A stretch of DNA of 61,771 nucleotides from Nocardiopsis endophytica (GCF_027706725.1 NZ_JAQFWQ010000032.1:1-61771), one strand, 5' to 3'. Positions 41,717-51,024 are shown, numbered from the stretch's first letter. Program-made: numbers and translations. The notes: generated by a model not told the origin, from the sequence alone.

Positions 41717-42655
41717 GTGAACGACACACCTTCCACCCACTACACCGGCTGCCCGGCCCCGACGCCGGAGGTCCTGGCGTGGGTCCGAGACGCCGCCGGC
41801 CCCGGGGCGAGCCTGCCCGTGCCCCCGTGGCGGGTCAGCGTCAGTTCGACGACGCTGGACGCCGTCGACGTCGTCGATGGCGGCGGCACCCGGCACCCCT
41901 GGATGCTGCGGCGCTTCCATGACCGCGCGCGCTTGGCGGACGACCCCTGGTACCGCCCCGAGTCCGAGGCCGCCGTGCTCAGGCTGCTGGAGGGCACCGG
42001 CGTCCGCGCCCCCGCCCTGCACGCGGCGGACACGGACGGTGCGCGGCTCGGCGCTCCCGCGCTGCTGACCGACCGCGTCCCCGGCCACGGCGACTGGGAC
42101 GAGCTGGACCCGGCGACCATGGTCGATGACCTCGCACGGGAGCTGGCCGCCATCCACGCGGTGGACGGCACGGACCTGCTCCCCGAATACCGCCCCTACT
42201 ACGACCCCGACGTGGACGGCCCCCGCACGCCGCCTCCTTGGGGTGGGACCCGCCTGTGGGAGCGCGTATTCGCCGCCCTCGACGGACCGGCGCCGGATGC
42301 CCTCGACGCCCCGCACACCTTCATCCACCGGGACTACCACCCCGACCAGGCGCTGTGGGTGGACGGGCGGTTGAGCGGGATCGTCGACTGGACCACCGCG
42401 TGCCGGGGCCCACAGGCCGTCGACCTCGCGCGGATGCGCCTCAACCTGGTGCAGGACGCAGGCCCCGACACGGAACGGGCGTTCCTGGCCGCGCACCGCC
42501 GGATCACCGGGGAGGACGCACACCACCCCTACTGGGACCTGGTGGACGGGGCCGACTTCCTGCTCGGGGCCGAGCATCCCGAGGACGGCGAGGACCGGGA
42601 GGCCTGGTCGGCGTTCGAGTCGTGGACGGCCCACGCCCTCGCCGAACTCGGGTGA
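41717..42655 (+). CDS. APH-family phosphotransferase
   Basis: A 312-residue aminoglycoside-phosphotransferase-like kinase. FIHRDYHPDQALW (residues 202-214) is the Brenner motif with catalytic Asp206, and GIVDWTTACRG holds Mg-binding Asp224. The N-terminal nucleotide lobe is present but lacks a clear nucleotide-positioning loop. Such enzymes phosphorylate antibiotics or small metabolites such as choline, homoserine or sugars, so resistance is not proven. GTG 41717 has AGAGGA eight bases upstream. The possible leader ORF suggests induction at translation. Confidence 0.88.
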   Translation: MNDTPSTHYTGCPAPTPEVLAWVRDAAGPGASLPVPPWRVSVSSTTLDAVDVVDGGGTRHPWMLRRFHDRARLADDPWYRPESEAAVLRLLEGTGVRAPALHAADTDGARLGAPALLTDRVPGHGDWDELDPATMVDDLARELAAIHAVDGTDLLPEYRPYYDPDVDGPRTPPPWGGTRLWERVFAALDGPAPDALDAPHTFIHRDYHPDQALWVDGRLSGIVDWTTACRGPQAVDLARMRLNLVQDAGPDTERAFLAAHRRITGEDAHHPYWDLVDGADFLLGAEHPEDGEDREAWSAFESWTAHALAELG

Positions 42656-42720
42656 GCCGGGCCTGAACCGGCGCGCCTCCCCCTCCGTCTAAGGCCCGGA
42701 GAGGCTGATTGGAGGCCCGC

Positions 42721-44409
42721 ATGGGCGAGTTCGTCGCGATCCTGGCCATCGCGCTCCCGGTACTGGCGGTCGTGGGCGGCCTCGTGGCCGAACGGCGCCT
42801 GAGCGGCCGCACGCACCGGCTCGCGATCGACCGGTCGGCGGTCCGGGTCGACGAGCACAGCACGCAGATCCACTCGCTGGCCGAGTCGCTGCGCCGGTCC
42901 GTGGAGCTGGTGCGGTCCGGGTCCGTGGAGGAGGAGGCGCGCGAGGCCCTCGCTGACGCCAAGGAGAGGCTGCGCCGCTCCGACGAGCTTCTGGGCGAGC
43001 GCGACCGGCTGGCCGACGCGCGCGCTCAGAGCTCGTGGCGGGCCCACTCCGAGGAGCTGGAGCGCGCGGCCCGCCGTTGGGACGAGCTCGAACACGACGC
43101 GGCCGGGCTGCTCGGCGAGTTGCGCGAGGCCGAGGAGCGGTGCTCGCGCGTGCTCGCGGCCTCCGCCTCCATCGGCGACGGCGAGCGGGAGGCCGAGCGG
43201 CTGGCCGGGCAGGGGCGCTCCGCCGCCCAGGAGGCCCGCGCACAGGGCTACTCCGTGGACGGGGAGTCGTCCGTGCTCGCCACCGCGCACCGCCGGTTGG
43301 AGGAGGTGCGCGGGCTGGCCTTGGAAGGACGGCCGATGGCCGCCCGGGAGGCCCTCACCGCGCTCACCTCGGAGCTGGCCGACACCGTATCCGCCCTCCA
43401 GGGGATCGCGGAGCGCGAATCGCTCTCGCGCCGCCGTCTGGACGCGCTGGCCGGTGCCGGGCAGGAGAACGGCGACCGCCGCACGGCGGCGGTCGCCGCC
43501 CTGGAGGAGCTGACGGCCGGATACACGGCCGCCCTTTCCGAAGGGCTGCGGGCACGACTGGAGGAGGGCGACCGGTCCGCCGCTGAGGCGGCCGAGCATG
43601 TGCGGGCCGCGCGCGAAGGGCTGGAGGGGCGCGACGTCCACCGAGCGGAGACCGCGCTCGACGCGGCCGAGGAGGCGCACGAGCGCGCGGGCGAGGAGTT
43701 CGGGGCCGCCGTCGCCCGGCTGGAGACGGTGCAGGAGCTGAGCGCGTCCGTTCCAGGGCGGCGGTTGCAGACGATGGTCCGCCTGACCGAGCTGGCGGAG
43801 CGCGCGGCCTCGGACGAGGGGAGCGGGCACCTGTCCCCCGTCCTGCAGTCACTCCGCGCGCGCGTGGAGGCGCTGGACGTCGAAGCCGACCGGCCGGACT
43901 GGCTGCGGCTGCGGGACGGGCTCGACGAGGCGGAGCAGCTGGCCGCCGCGCTGTCCGAGGCGACCGAGGCCGCCGTCTCGGGCGCGCGGAGGGCCCGTTC
44001 GGAGATCGACCGCCTGGAGAGCGCGCTGCGCTGGTCGGAGCAGGAGCGCATCAGCGCCCAGGACTACGTGCGCAAGGAGCTCGGCCGGGTGCCGCCCGCG
44101 GCGCACACCGGCACTACCCGGACCGACGATGCGCTGGGCCGGGCGCTTGGGCGGCTGCGCCACATGGAGGCGGCGGCGGAGAGGTACTCCGTCGCAGTGA
44201 ACACCTCCCTCTTCAACCCGCGCGCCGCGGCGTCCGCAGCGCGCGACTACGCGGCGGCGATGTGGGCCGCGGGCCGCTTGGACGAAGCGGCCCAGATCGC
44301 CGAGGAGGCACGCAACCGCTACGCCGGCACTGCAGGCCAGGAGGCCGTGGCCGACCTGCGCGTGGTGATCTCCCTGATCGACGCAGAGCGCGCGGCCGTT
44401 CGCGGGTGA
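42721..44409 (+). CDS. Membrane-anchored coiled-coil protein, copy 1
   Basis: A 562-residue protein with one N-terminal membrane helix (VAILAIALPVLAVVGGLVA, residues 4-22) and a cytoplasmic domain that is nearly all charged, Ala/Glu/Arg-rich coiled coil. It is therefore topologically similar to EzrA-like proteins, though without sequence proof. The last 120 residues form a distinct helical domain (NPRAAASAARDYAAAMWAAG, EEARNRYAG) that resembles a single TPR-like hairpin. GGAGG lies five bases before the ATG. The next gene is a paralogue in tandem. Confidence 0.75.
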   Translation: MGEFVAILAIALPVLAVVGGLVAERRLSGRTHRLAIDRSAVRVDEHSTQIHSLAESLRRSVELVRSGSVEEEAREALADAKERLRRSDELLGERDRLADARAQSSWRAHSEELERAARRWDELEHDAAGLLGELREAEERCSRVLAASASIGDGEREAERLAGQGRSAAQEARAQGYSVDGESSVLATAHRRLEEVRGLALEGRPMAAREALTALTSELADTVSALQGIAERESLSRRRLDALAGAGQENGDRRTAAVAALEELTAGYTAALSEGLRARLEEGDRSAAEAAEHVRAAREGLEGRDVHRAETALDAAEEAHERAGEEFGAAVARLETVQELSASVPGRRLQTMVRLTELAERAASDEGSGHLSPVLQSLRARVEALDVEADRPDWLRLRDGLDEAEQLAAALSEATEAAVSGARRARSEIDRLESALRWSEQERISAQDYVRKELGRVPPAAHTGTTRTDDALGRALGRLRHMEAAAERYSVAVNTSLFNPRAAASAARDYAAAMWAAGRLDEAAQIAEEARNRYAGTAGQEAVADLRVVISLIDAERAAVRG

Positions 44410-44512
44410 CGTGTGGCGGGCGGGCCGGAAGCGGCCACGGGGGCGTACGGCCGAACCGTCGGGCGGGCCCCTCCGTCGAAGGCGCGAACCATAACCGAAC
44501 GAAGGAGGCTGC

Positions 44513-45868
44513 GTGGGTGAGCTCATCGCGGTCCTGGCGATCGTCGTCCCGGCTCTTGTGGCGGTCGTCGGAGTCGCCGTCCAGAGGCGCCGGCGGTCGG
44601 AACCCGTCAGGGAGGCGTTCGAGGACCGCGCCGCCCGGGTGAACGAGACGTGCACCCGCATCCACGCCCTGAGCGATACGCTGCGCCGCTCCTCCGAGCT
44701 CATCCGCTCCGGGTTCGCTCCTGAGGAGGCGGAGCCCATCCTCACCGGCCTCGACGAGGCGCTGAGTGAGGCCGACGGTCTCCTCAAGGAGCGCGACCGG
44801 CTGGCCGACCGGTACGCGGCGCTCACCCGGTGGTCCCCGCACTCGGAACTGATCGCCGTCGCCCGCCTGTGGGAGGACCTCGAAGGGCGCTCCGAGCGCG
44901 CGCTCGGTCTGACGCAGGCCGCCGAGGAGCGGTCCTCGCGCGCCCTGGCCGCGTCGGCCTCACTCGCGGACGACGCGCGGGAGGCCGCGCGGCGGATCGA
45001 GCAGGTGCGCGCCTCCGCCGAGCAGGCCCGCGCGCAGGGCTACGTGGTCGACGGTGAGACGTCCGTGCTGGGAAGCGCCCACGACGACCTGTCGGAGGTC
45101 CAAGGGCTGGTGGCCGAGGGCAGGCCGCTGACCGGCGGCGGGGCCCTGTCCGACCTGTCCTCGAAGCTGTCCGCCGCGAGCACCGCCCTGCAGGCGCTCA
45201 AGGAGCGCGAGGCGCGCGCCGATGCGCGGCTCGGCGGCCTTGAGGAGGACCTGCGCAAGCTCCGGACGCACCACGCTGCGGCGGAGCAGGCCGTCGAGGA
45301 ACTGAACGCCGGGTTCGCGCCCGCCGTCGCCGACGGTATGGAGGACCGGCTCCGGCACGGCGAGCGGCAGGCCGCCCAGGCCGCCGGACGCGTGGCCGCC
45401 ACCCGGGCGGCGCTGGAACAGCGCGACGTCCACGCCGCCGAGCAAGAGCTCGAGGCGGCGGAGTCGGCCCACAGGGCCGCCGCCGAGGCGTTCCACTCCC
45501 CGGTCACCCGGCTGGGCAAGGTCCGCGAGCTCGCCGCCTGGCTCCCCCGGCGCCGGTCGCAGGTCCTGATCCAGCTCACCGAGCTGGCCGAACGCGCGGC
45601 CTCCGACAAGGGCACGCGGCACCTGTCGCGGATCGCGTACGGCCTCCGGGCCCGGGTCGAGTCGCTGGACATGGACGGCGACCGCCCCGACTGGCTGGAG
45701 TTGGAGGGCCGCCTCAACGAGGCCGAAGGTCTCGGGCACACCATCGCAGACGCGTCGTCCGACGTGCTCGGCGTCATCGACGAGATCAGGACGGCCCTTC
45801 AGGACGCCGAGCGCGAACTGACGCGCACCCGGGAGCGGGTCCACGCGCTGGAGCGGCAGGTGCGGTAG
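44513..45868 (+). CDS. Membrane-anchored coiled-coil protein, copy 2
   Basis: A 451-residue paralogue of the preceding protein: the same N-terminal anchor (MGELIAVLAIVVPALVAVVG), the same conserved blocks (THRIHALSDTLRRSSELIRS-like, GERDRLAD, EERSSRALAASASLAD, QARAQGYVVDGETSVL, LIQLTELAERAASDKG), but it ends after the coiled coil and lacks the C-terminal helical domain. GTG 44513 follows AAGGAGG. A 13-base element CTCCGTCNAAGGC stands 26-30 bases before both genes, so the duplication included the upstream region. Confidence 0.75.
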   Translation: MGELIAVLAIVVPALVAVVGVAVQRRRRSEPVREAFEDRAARVNETCTRIHALSDTLRRSSELIRSGFAPEEAEPILTGLDEALSEADGLLKERDRLADRYAALTRWSPHSELIAVARLWEDLEGRSERALGLTQAAEERSSRALAASASLADDAREAARRIEQVRASAEQARAQGYVVDGETSVLGSAHDDLSEVQGLVAEGRPLTGGGALSDLSSKLSAASTALQALKEREARADARLGGLEEDLRKLRTHHAAAEQAVEELNAGFAPAVADGMEDRLRHGERQAAQAAGRVAATRAALEQRDVHAAEQELEAAESAHRAAAEAFHSPVTRLGKVRELAAWLPRRRSQVLIQLTELAERAASDKGTRHLSRIAYGLRARVESLDMDGDRPDWLELEGRLNEAEGLGHTIADASSDVLGVIDEIRTALQDAERELTRTRERVHALERQVR

Positions 45869-45992
45869 CCCGGACCCGCCCCGTCCGTGGATGGCACGAA
45901 GGGCGTACCCGTGTCTCGGCTGCGCGCAGGAGGTGCGCGGGCGCTCCGGGGAGCAGGATCGCCGTGATCCCACTCCCTAGGAGGGCCCACCC

Positions 45993-46706
45993 ATGTCGCT
46001 CGCGCTCCTCGCGCCCGTCCTCGGGCTGGCGCTCATCGACAGCACCAGCTTCGGCACGCTGCTCATCCCCGTGTGGCTGCTGCTCGCCCCGGGCCGGGTG
46101 CGCCCCGGGCGGATGGCGTTCTACCTCACGGCGGTGGGCGGGCTGTACTTCCTGCTCGGCTGCGCCATCGCCGTGCTGTTCTCCTTCGGGATGGACCGGC
46201 TCTCCGCGCTCGCCGACTCCGAGACCACCGCGCTGCGGGCGGTCCAGCTCGTCGCGGGCGCCGCGCTGCTGCTGTGGGGCGTGTGGGCGGAGTCCGGCCA
46301 CCGGCGCCGGGGCGCGCAGGACGGGGAGGGCAGGCTCCGCCGGTGGCGGGAGCGCGCGGTGGCCGGGGACGGCGGGCCCGGCGGCCTGTTCGGGCTCGCC
46401 GTGACCGCCGCCGTGCTGGAGGTGCCCACCCTGCTGCCGTTCCTGGGCGCCATCGGCCTGCTGGTGGGGGCAGACCTGGGCGCCGGTACGGTGGCCGCCG
46501 CGCTGGCCGCGTACTGCGCCGTGATGGTGCTGCCCGCCGCCGCGCTGACGGCCGCCCGCGTGGTGGCGCACGACCGGGTGGCGCCGCTGCTGGGCCGGAT
46601 GGACGCCTGGTTGGAGCGCAACGGCCGCCGCGCCATGGCCTGGGCGCTCCAGGGGCTGGGCGGCTACCTGGCCGTGAACGCGGCCCTCACCCTCTTCTTC
46701 ACCTGA
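45993..46706 (+). CDS. GAP (Sap) family membrane protein
   Basis: A 237-residue protein with six membrane helices and the GAP/Sap-family start LLAPVLGLALIDSTSFGTLL. The mycobacterial members, near LysE-type carriers, help move glycolipids such as sulfolipid and glycopeptidolipid to the surface. AGGAGG lies seven bases before the ATG. Its 3' end overlaps the convergent monooxygenase gene by eight bases, so the two transcripts are antisense at their ends. Confidence 0.87.
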   Translation: MSLALLAPVLGLALIDSTSFGTLLIPVWLLLAPGRVRPGRMAFYLTAVGGLYFLLGCAIAVLFSFGMDRLSALADSETTALRAVQLVAGAALLLWGVWAESGHRRRGAQDGEGRLRRWRERAVAGDGGPGGLFGLAVTAAVLEVPTLLPFLGAIGLLVGADLGAGTVAAALAAYCAVMVLPAAALTAARVVAHDRVAPLLGRMDAWLERNGRRAMAWALQGLGGYLAVNAALTLFFT

Positions 46707-47859
46707 CCGGTGCGCACGGGTCGTAGCCGTACAGCCAGTCGGCGAAGGCCTCCATGTCCTCCTGGGACGTCAGGCCCGCCGCCGCGTCCGGGGCGGCGCC
46801 CGCCTTCTTCATGGCCCGGTTGGCAGCGGCCATGCCCAGCACCCGGTCGATCCGCGGCGCCCGCTCGGACCGGTAGGCCGCCAGGGCGCCGGGGACGTCC
46901 TCCGCGCCGCCGGCCAGGCCGGCGAGGACCAGGGCGTCCTCCAGCGCCATCGAGGCCCCCTGGCCCGCGCCGACCGGGTGCGCCGCGTCCCCGATGAGCA
47001 CCGCGCGCCCGCCCGTCCAGGCCGGGACCGGGTCCATCGCGTGCATCACGGTGAACGGGTGCGCCCGGACGGTCGCGGAGACGAGCGCGGCCGGGAGCGG
47101 GTCGTCGCGGTAGGCGGCCGCCAGGGCCGCGAGGCGGTCGGCGCCGGCGGGGCCCAGCCGCCGCTCGGGCTCCTCGGCGGACGGCACCTGCGCCGACCAC
47201 CAGATCCGCCCGTCGGGCGCGCCGACGTGGAAGAAGACACCGCCCGCGCGCGTGGGCCGCACGGAGAGGACACGCGGATCGGCGGCGATCCCGGCACGGT
47301 CGGGGTCGGAGGTGCCCGACAGCGTGTACAGCCCCGCATAGCGCGGGGGCGGAGCCCCGGGCAGCTGGGCCCCGCGCACGGCCGACCAGATGCCGTCGGC
47401 GCCCACGAGCAGGTCGCCCTCGGGAGCGTCTCCGCCGCCGAGCACGGCCGCCACGCGGTCGCCCAGGTCGCGCACGCCGACCACGCGGTCGCCGGTGCGG
47501 ATGCGCACCCCCTCCCGCTCGGCCCGCGCGCGCAGGGCCTCCACGAGGTGCCCGCGCAGCAGCGTGACGCTGCGCAGGGTGTCGTGCTCGCGGCGCCCGC
47601 GCGGGGTGTCGGAGAGCAGTTCACCGTCGGCGAAGTGCGCGTGCAGCCGCTCGACCTCCACCCCGGCGCCGCGGACCGCATCGAGGCAGCCGAGCGCGTC
47701 GAGTCCGCGCAGCCCGTTGGCGGCCAGGCTCACGAAGGAGCCGACGTCGCCGCCGGGGTCGGGGTGGGCCTCGTACACCTCGACGTCGGCTCCGGTGCGG
47801 CGCAGCGCGATGGCCGCCGCCGCGCCGGCGACCCCGGCGCCCGCGATCAGGACCCGCAT
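46699..47859 (-). CDS. FAD-dependent aromatic-type monooxygenase
   Basis: A 386-residue class A flavoprotein monooxygenase. The FAD-binding motif GAGVAGAAAAIALRRTGADV is at the very N terminus, VGADGIWSAVR carries the DG motif, and AVLIGDAAHPVGAGQGASMA the second FAD motif. Such enzymes hydroxylate phenols or modify antibiotics (the TetX type belongs here). It is divergent from a tetR gene, with inverted repeats between them, consistent with drug- or aromatic-inducible expression. Confidence 0.9.
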   Translation of the reverse strand: MRVLIAGAGVAGAAAAIALRRTGADVEVYEAHPDPGGDVGSFVSLAANGLRGLDALGCLDAVRGAGVEVERLHAHFADGELLSDTPRGRREHDTLRSVTLLRGHLVEALRARAEREGVRIRTGDRVVGVRDLGDRVAAVLGGGDAPEGDLLVGADGIWSAVRGAQLPGAPPPRYAGLYTLSGTSDPDRAGIAADPRVLSVRPTRAGGVFFHVGAPDGRIWWSAQVPSAEEPERRLGPAGADRLAALAAAYRDDPLPAALVSATVRAHPFTVMHAMDPVPAWTGGRAVLIGDAAHPVGAGQGASMALEDALVLAGLAGGAEDVPGALAAYRSERAPRIDRVLGMAAANRAMKKAGAAPDAAAGLTSQEDMEAFADWLYGYDPCAPVR

Positions 47860-47869
47860 GCCGTCCTCC

Positions 47870-47900
47870 CTGAATATTCGTTCACTGAATCTCTATTCAG
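47870..47900. promoter_or_regulatory. TetR operator between monooxygenase and tetR
   Basis: CTGAAT-CTCT-ATTCAG (47885-47900) is a perfect inverted repeat. A second, palindrome-like copy CTGAATATTCG begins at 47870, and a half-site GTTCAG follows at 47910-47915. The repeated CTGAAT half-site in an AT-rich divergent promoter is a good TetR site. Confidence 0.6.
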
Positions 47901-47975
47901 CGAAATCGGGTTCAGTATGATCGCGGTGGCCCCGCCCGTCAAGCGCGGCCACGGGCACGAGCGACAGGAGGCGGT

Positions 47976-48644
47976 GTGGGAGAAGGGACCGGAACGCGGA
48001 AGGAGCGGGCGGCGCGGACCCGGGAGGAGCTCAAGGGCGCGGCGCGGCGGCTGTTCGCCGAGCGCGGCTTCCTGAACACCAAGATCACCGACATCACCGC
48101 CGCCGCCGGGCGGTCGACCGGGTCGTTCTACGAGCACTTCCGCGACAAGGACGCACTGCTGCAGGCGCTCGCCCAGGACATGGAGGACCGGGCCGACCGG
48201 GAGATCGCCGCCTTCGACGAGACCCGGGGCACCGACGCCTCCGGACACGACCTGGCCGATCCGGACCACCTGCGCGCGCACGTCGCGGCCGGATGGCAGG
48301 TCTTCCGCGCCCACCTCCCGGTGATGGCGGCCCGTTTCCAGTCGGCGGCGGCGGCCCCGCCGGAGGAGGGGCGGATGTGGCGGATGCTGGTCGAGCAGAC
48401 CGAGCCCTTCCGCAGGCACCTGGAGGACATGGCCGACCAGGGCCGGGAGCTGCCCGGCCCTCCGGAGCTGACGGCCGCGGCGATCGGAGCGCTCCTGTCG
48501 GGCCTGGGATACGCGGCCCTGACCGCCCGGGAGCCGGTGCCCCCGGACGAGAGGATCGTGGACACCCTGACCGCCCTGCTGCTCAACGGCCTCGCGGGCG
48601 ACACCGGCGACGGGGACGGCGGGCACGGCCCTTCCGACTCTTAA
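47976..48644 (+). CDS. TetR-family regulator, divergent from the monooxygenase
   Basis: A 222-residue TetR regulator. The helix-turn-helix reads FLNTKITDITAAAGRSTGSF then YEHFRDKDALLQAL, and the ligand domain is helical throughout. GTG 47976 is preceded by AGGAGG. It probably represses the flavin monooxygenase gene and itself through the CTGAAT repeats. Confidence 0.9.
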   Translation: MGEGTGTRKERAARTREELKGAARRLFAERGFLNTKITDITAAAGRSTGSFYEHFRDKDALLQALAQDMEDRADREIAAFDETRGTDASGHDLADPDHLRAHVAAGWQVFRAHLPVMAARFQSAAAAPPEEGRMWRMLVEQTEPFRRHLEDMADQGRELPGPPELTAAAIGALLSGLGYAALTAREPVPPDERIVDTLTALLLNGLAGDTGDGDGGHGPSDS

Positions 48645-48650
48645 CGGCGG

Positions 48651-48677
48651 CTGAGAGCGGCTCAGGGTGTTCTCAGG
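48651..48677 (+). promoter_or_regulatory. Direct repeats for an OmpR-type response regulator
   Basis: CTCAGG occurs at 48661-48666 and again at 48672-48677, exactly 11 bp apart, with a related CTGAGA ten bases earlier (48651-48656). One-helical-turn direct repeats are the pattern bound by OmpR/PhoB-type dimers. They stand about 80 bases before the small secreted-protein gene and next to an OmpR-type two-component operon. Confidence 0.5.
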
Positions 48678-48757
48678 GGTGATCGCCGATGGTGTGTGCG
48701 GCCGGACGGGAAGCCCGGCCGACCCATCGCGTGGATCACGACGGAACGAGGAGCGGA

Positions 48758-48979
48758 ATGGACCTCAAGAAGAAGCTGGCACTGGCGTCGCTGATCGCCC
48801 TCCCGCTGGGCGTGGGCGCCGCGGGCACCGCGTACGCGGCGGCCTCCGCCGACTCCCCCGCGGCGCCGGAGGTGCAGAGCGTCCAGAACACCGAGTCCGA
48901 CTCGGGCGCCGACGGCGCGCCGGAGGCGGAGGGCTCGCAGGGCTCTTCGGACGCCGAAGAGGACTGCAACGAGTCCTGA
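48758..48979 (+). CDS. Small secreted acidic protein
   Basis: A 73-residue precursor. The Lys-rich start (MDLKKKLALASLIALPLGVG) and cleavage site TAYA-A give a classical Sec signal peptide of about 27 residues. The mature part is a 46-residue acidic, Ser/Ala/Glu-rich peptide with one Cys (EEDCNES at the end). GAGGAG precedes the ATG. It converges on the histidine kinase gene and has response-regulator-like repeats upstream, so it is probably a target of that two-component system. Confidence 0.7.
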   Translation: MDLKKKLALASLIALPLGVGAAGTAYAAASADSPAAPEVQSVQNTESDSGADGAPEAEGSQGSSDAEEDCNES

Positions 48980-48995
48980 CCCCGGTCCGGGGGTG

Positions 48996-50342
48996 TCAGC
49001 CCCGGGGCAGGCGCACCGTGAACGCGGCGCCTCCCCGGGGGCCCTCCCCCGCCGCGGCCGAGCCCCCGTGCTCGCGGGCGATCGCCGCGACGATGGAGAG
49101 CCCCAGGCCCGTCCCCCCTGAGGCCCTCCCCCGCCCCGAGTCGAGGCGGACGAAGCGCTCGAAGACCCTCTCCCGGTCCTCCGGCGGGATACCCGGGCCG
49201 TCATCGCGGACCGTGATGACGGCCCAGCCGTCGTCCTCGGCCCGGACCTCCAGCTCCACCCCGGTGCGCGCGTGGCGGACCGCGTTGTCGGCCAGGTTCC
49301 GGGCCAGGCGCGCCAGGGCGTCCCGGTCGCCCACCACCTTGACCGGCTCCAAGAGGGCCGCCACGTGAACGCCCTCGGCCGCCCCCGTGGAGCGCAGGCG
49401 GACCCGCTCCCCCTCCAGCACGTCGTCCAGGTCCACCTCTTCGCGGCGCAGCCCCAGGCCGCTCTCGTCGGCACGCGCCAGCAGCAGCAGGTCGTCCACC
49501 AGGAGGCGGATGCGCCCCAGCTCCCCTTCAGCTGACGAGAGCGCCTCAGGCGGGATCCGCCCGCCGTCCCTGCGGGCCAGTTCCACGATGCCGGTCAGCG
49601 TCGTCAGCGGGCTGCGCAGCTCGTGCCCGGCGTCGGCGACGAACCGGCGCTGGGTGCGCTGTGCGGCCTCAAGGCGGGCCAGCATCGCGTTCATCGTCGT
49701 GGCCAGGCGCGCGATCTCGTCGTCCCCGTCGGGCTCGGGGACGCGCCGCCCCAGGTCGCCCCCGCCGCCGATGGCGGCGACCCGCTCGCGGATCCCCTCC
49801 ACCGGGGCCAGGGCCCGCCCGGCCAGGCGGTGCGACGCGAACGCCACCAGGGCCAGCAGCAGCGGGATCGCCACGAGCGCCAGCAGCACGGAGGTGCGCA
49901 CCGCCACCTGGATGGGCTCGGCGGACATGCCGACGACGACCACGTGGTCGGCCCCGTCCAGGCGGATCCCCCGCGCCATCAGCCGCATCCCGCCGTCGGT
50001 GGTCTCCACCAGCTCCCCCGGTGCCGGGGTGAGCGGGGCGTAGGCGGGCGGGCCGCAGTCGGAGTCCGGGGCCCCGCAGCCGCGCACCACCCGCCCGTCG
50101 GGGCCGATGAGCTGGGCCAGGTCGGTCTTGCGGGGCGGGGTCCACTCCCGCTCCGGCCCCTCCAGGCCGTCCAGGATCTGGCCGACGCCCGAGCCGAGCG
50201 TGGTGTGCGCCGAGCGCAGCAGCGCCTCGCGCAGCACCGCGATGCCCCCGGCCGTCGCCGCCACGAGGGCGATGCCGGTGACCACCGTGGACAGCACCAT
50301 CAGCCGGCGCCGGACCCCGGCGCGCAGCGTCCCCGCGCCCAT
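48996..50342 (-). CDS. HAMP-domain sensor histidine kinase
   Basis: A 448-residue membrane sensor kinase. Two transmembrane helices (about residues 15-38 and 148-170) flank an extracellular sensor of about 110 residues with two Cys (residues 89 and 96, possibly a disulfide). HAMP follows, then the H-box DAGHELRSPLTTL with His240 and an HATPase domain (NLADNAVRHA, DDGPGIP, GTGLGLSIV). It starts one base after the end of its response regulator gene. It phosphorylates that regulator. Confidence 0.94.
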   Translation of the reverse strand: MGAGTLRAGVRRRLMVLSTVVTGIALVAATAGGIAVLREALLRSAHTTLGSGVGQILDGLEGPEREWTPPRKTDLAQLIGPDGRVVRGCGAPDSDCGPPAYAPLTPAPGELVETTDGGMRLMARGIRLDGADHVVVVGMSAEPIQVAVRTSVLLALVAIPLLLALVAFASHRLAGRALAPVEGIRERVAAIGGGGDLGRRVPEPDGDDEIARLATTMNAMLARLEAAQRTQRRFVADAGHELRSPLTTLTGIVELARRDGGRIPPEALSSAEGELGRIRLLVDDLLLLARADESGLGLRREEVDLDDVLEGERVRLRSTGAAEGVHVAALLEPVKVVGDRDALARLARNLADNAVRHARTGVELEVRAEDDGWAVITVRDDGPGIPPEDRERVFERFVRLDSGRGRASGGTGLGLSIVAAIAREHGGSAAAGEGPRGGAAFTVRLPRG

Positions 50343-50343
50343 C

Positions 50344-51024
50344 TCAGCCTCCCTGCGGGTCGAGGAGGTAGCCCGCGCCGCGGACGGTGCGCACGGCCTG
50401 GCGCCCGAACGGCTCGTCGATCTTGCGGCGCAGGTAGCGGACGTAGACCTCGACGACGTTGTCGCCGCCGCCGAACTCGGGGTCCCAGACGTTGTCCAGG
50501 ATCTCGGCCTTGGAGACCACCGACCCCGCGCGGCGGATGAGGAACTCCAGCAGCGCGTACTCGCGCGGGGTCAGGTCCACCTCCCGGACGCCGCGGGCCA
50601 CCCTGCGCCGGGCGGGGTCGAGCGTCAGGTCGCCCGCGGACAGGACGGCCGGGCGGGCCGCCTCCCCGCGGCGCACCAGCGCGCGCAGCCGGGCCGCCAG
50701 CACCACGAAGGAGAACGGCTTGGTGAGGTAGTCGTCGGCGCCCAGGTCGAAGGCGTCGGCCTCGTCGTACTCGCCGTCCTTGGCGGTGAGCATCAGCACG
50801 GGCGTCCACACCTCGCGCCCGCGCAGGCCCTCCAGCACCTTGTAGCCGCTCAGGCCGGGCAGCATGATGTCGAGGACGACGGCGTCGTAGCAGGCCCGCT
50901 CGGAGGCGGCCCAGAGGCCGTCGACGCCGTCCTCCACGATGTCGACGCTGATGCCCTCGCCCGCCAGCCCGCGCCGGACGGTCTCGGCGATGCGGGCGTC
51001 GTCCTCGATCAGCAGAATGCGCAC
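50344..51024 (-). CDS. OmpR-family response regulator
   Basis: A 226-residue response regulator: a receiver domain with IEDD (residues 6-9), phospho-acceptor Asp52 in VVLDIMLPG and TKPFSF, then an OmpR winged helix (LTPREYALLEFLIRRAGSVV, VRTVRGAGYLL). It starts with GTG nine bases after the stop of the upstream MFS gene, so it may be expressed both from its own promoter and by read-through from the exporter. Confidence 0.94.
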   Translation of the reverse strand: MRILLIEDDARIAETVRRGLAGEGISVDIVEDGVDGLWAASERACYDAVVLDIMLPGLSGYKVLEGLRGREVWTPVLMLTAKDGEYDEADAFDLGADDYLTKPFSFVVLAARLRALVRRGEAARPAVLSAGDLTLDPARRRVARGVREVDLTPREYALLEFLIRRAGSVVSKAEILDNVWDPEFGGGDNVVEVYVRYLRRKIDEPFGRQAVRTVRGAGYLLDPQGG

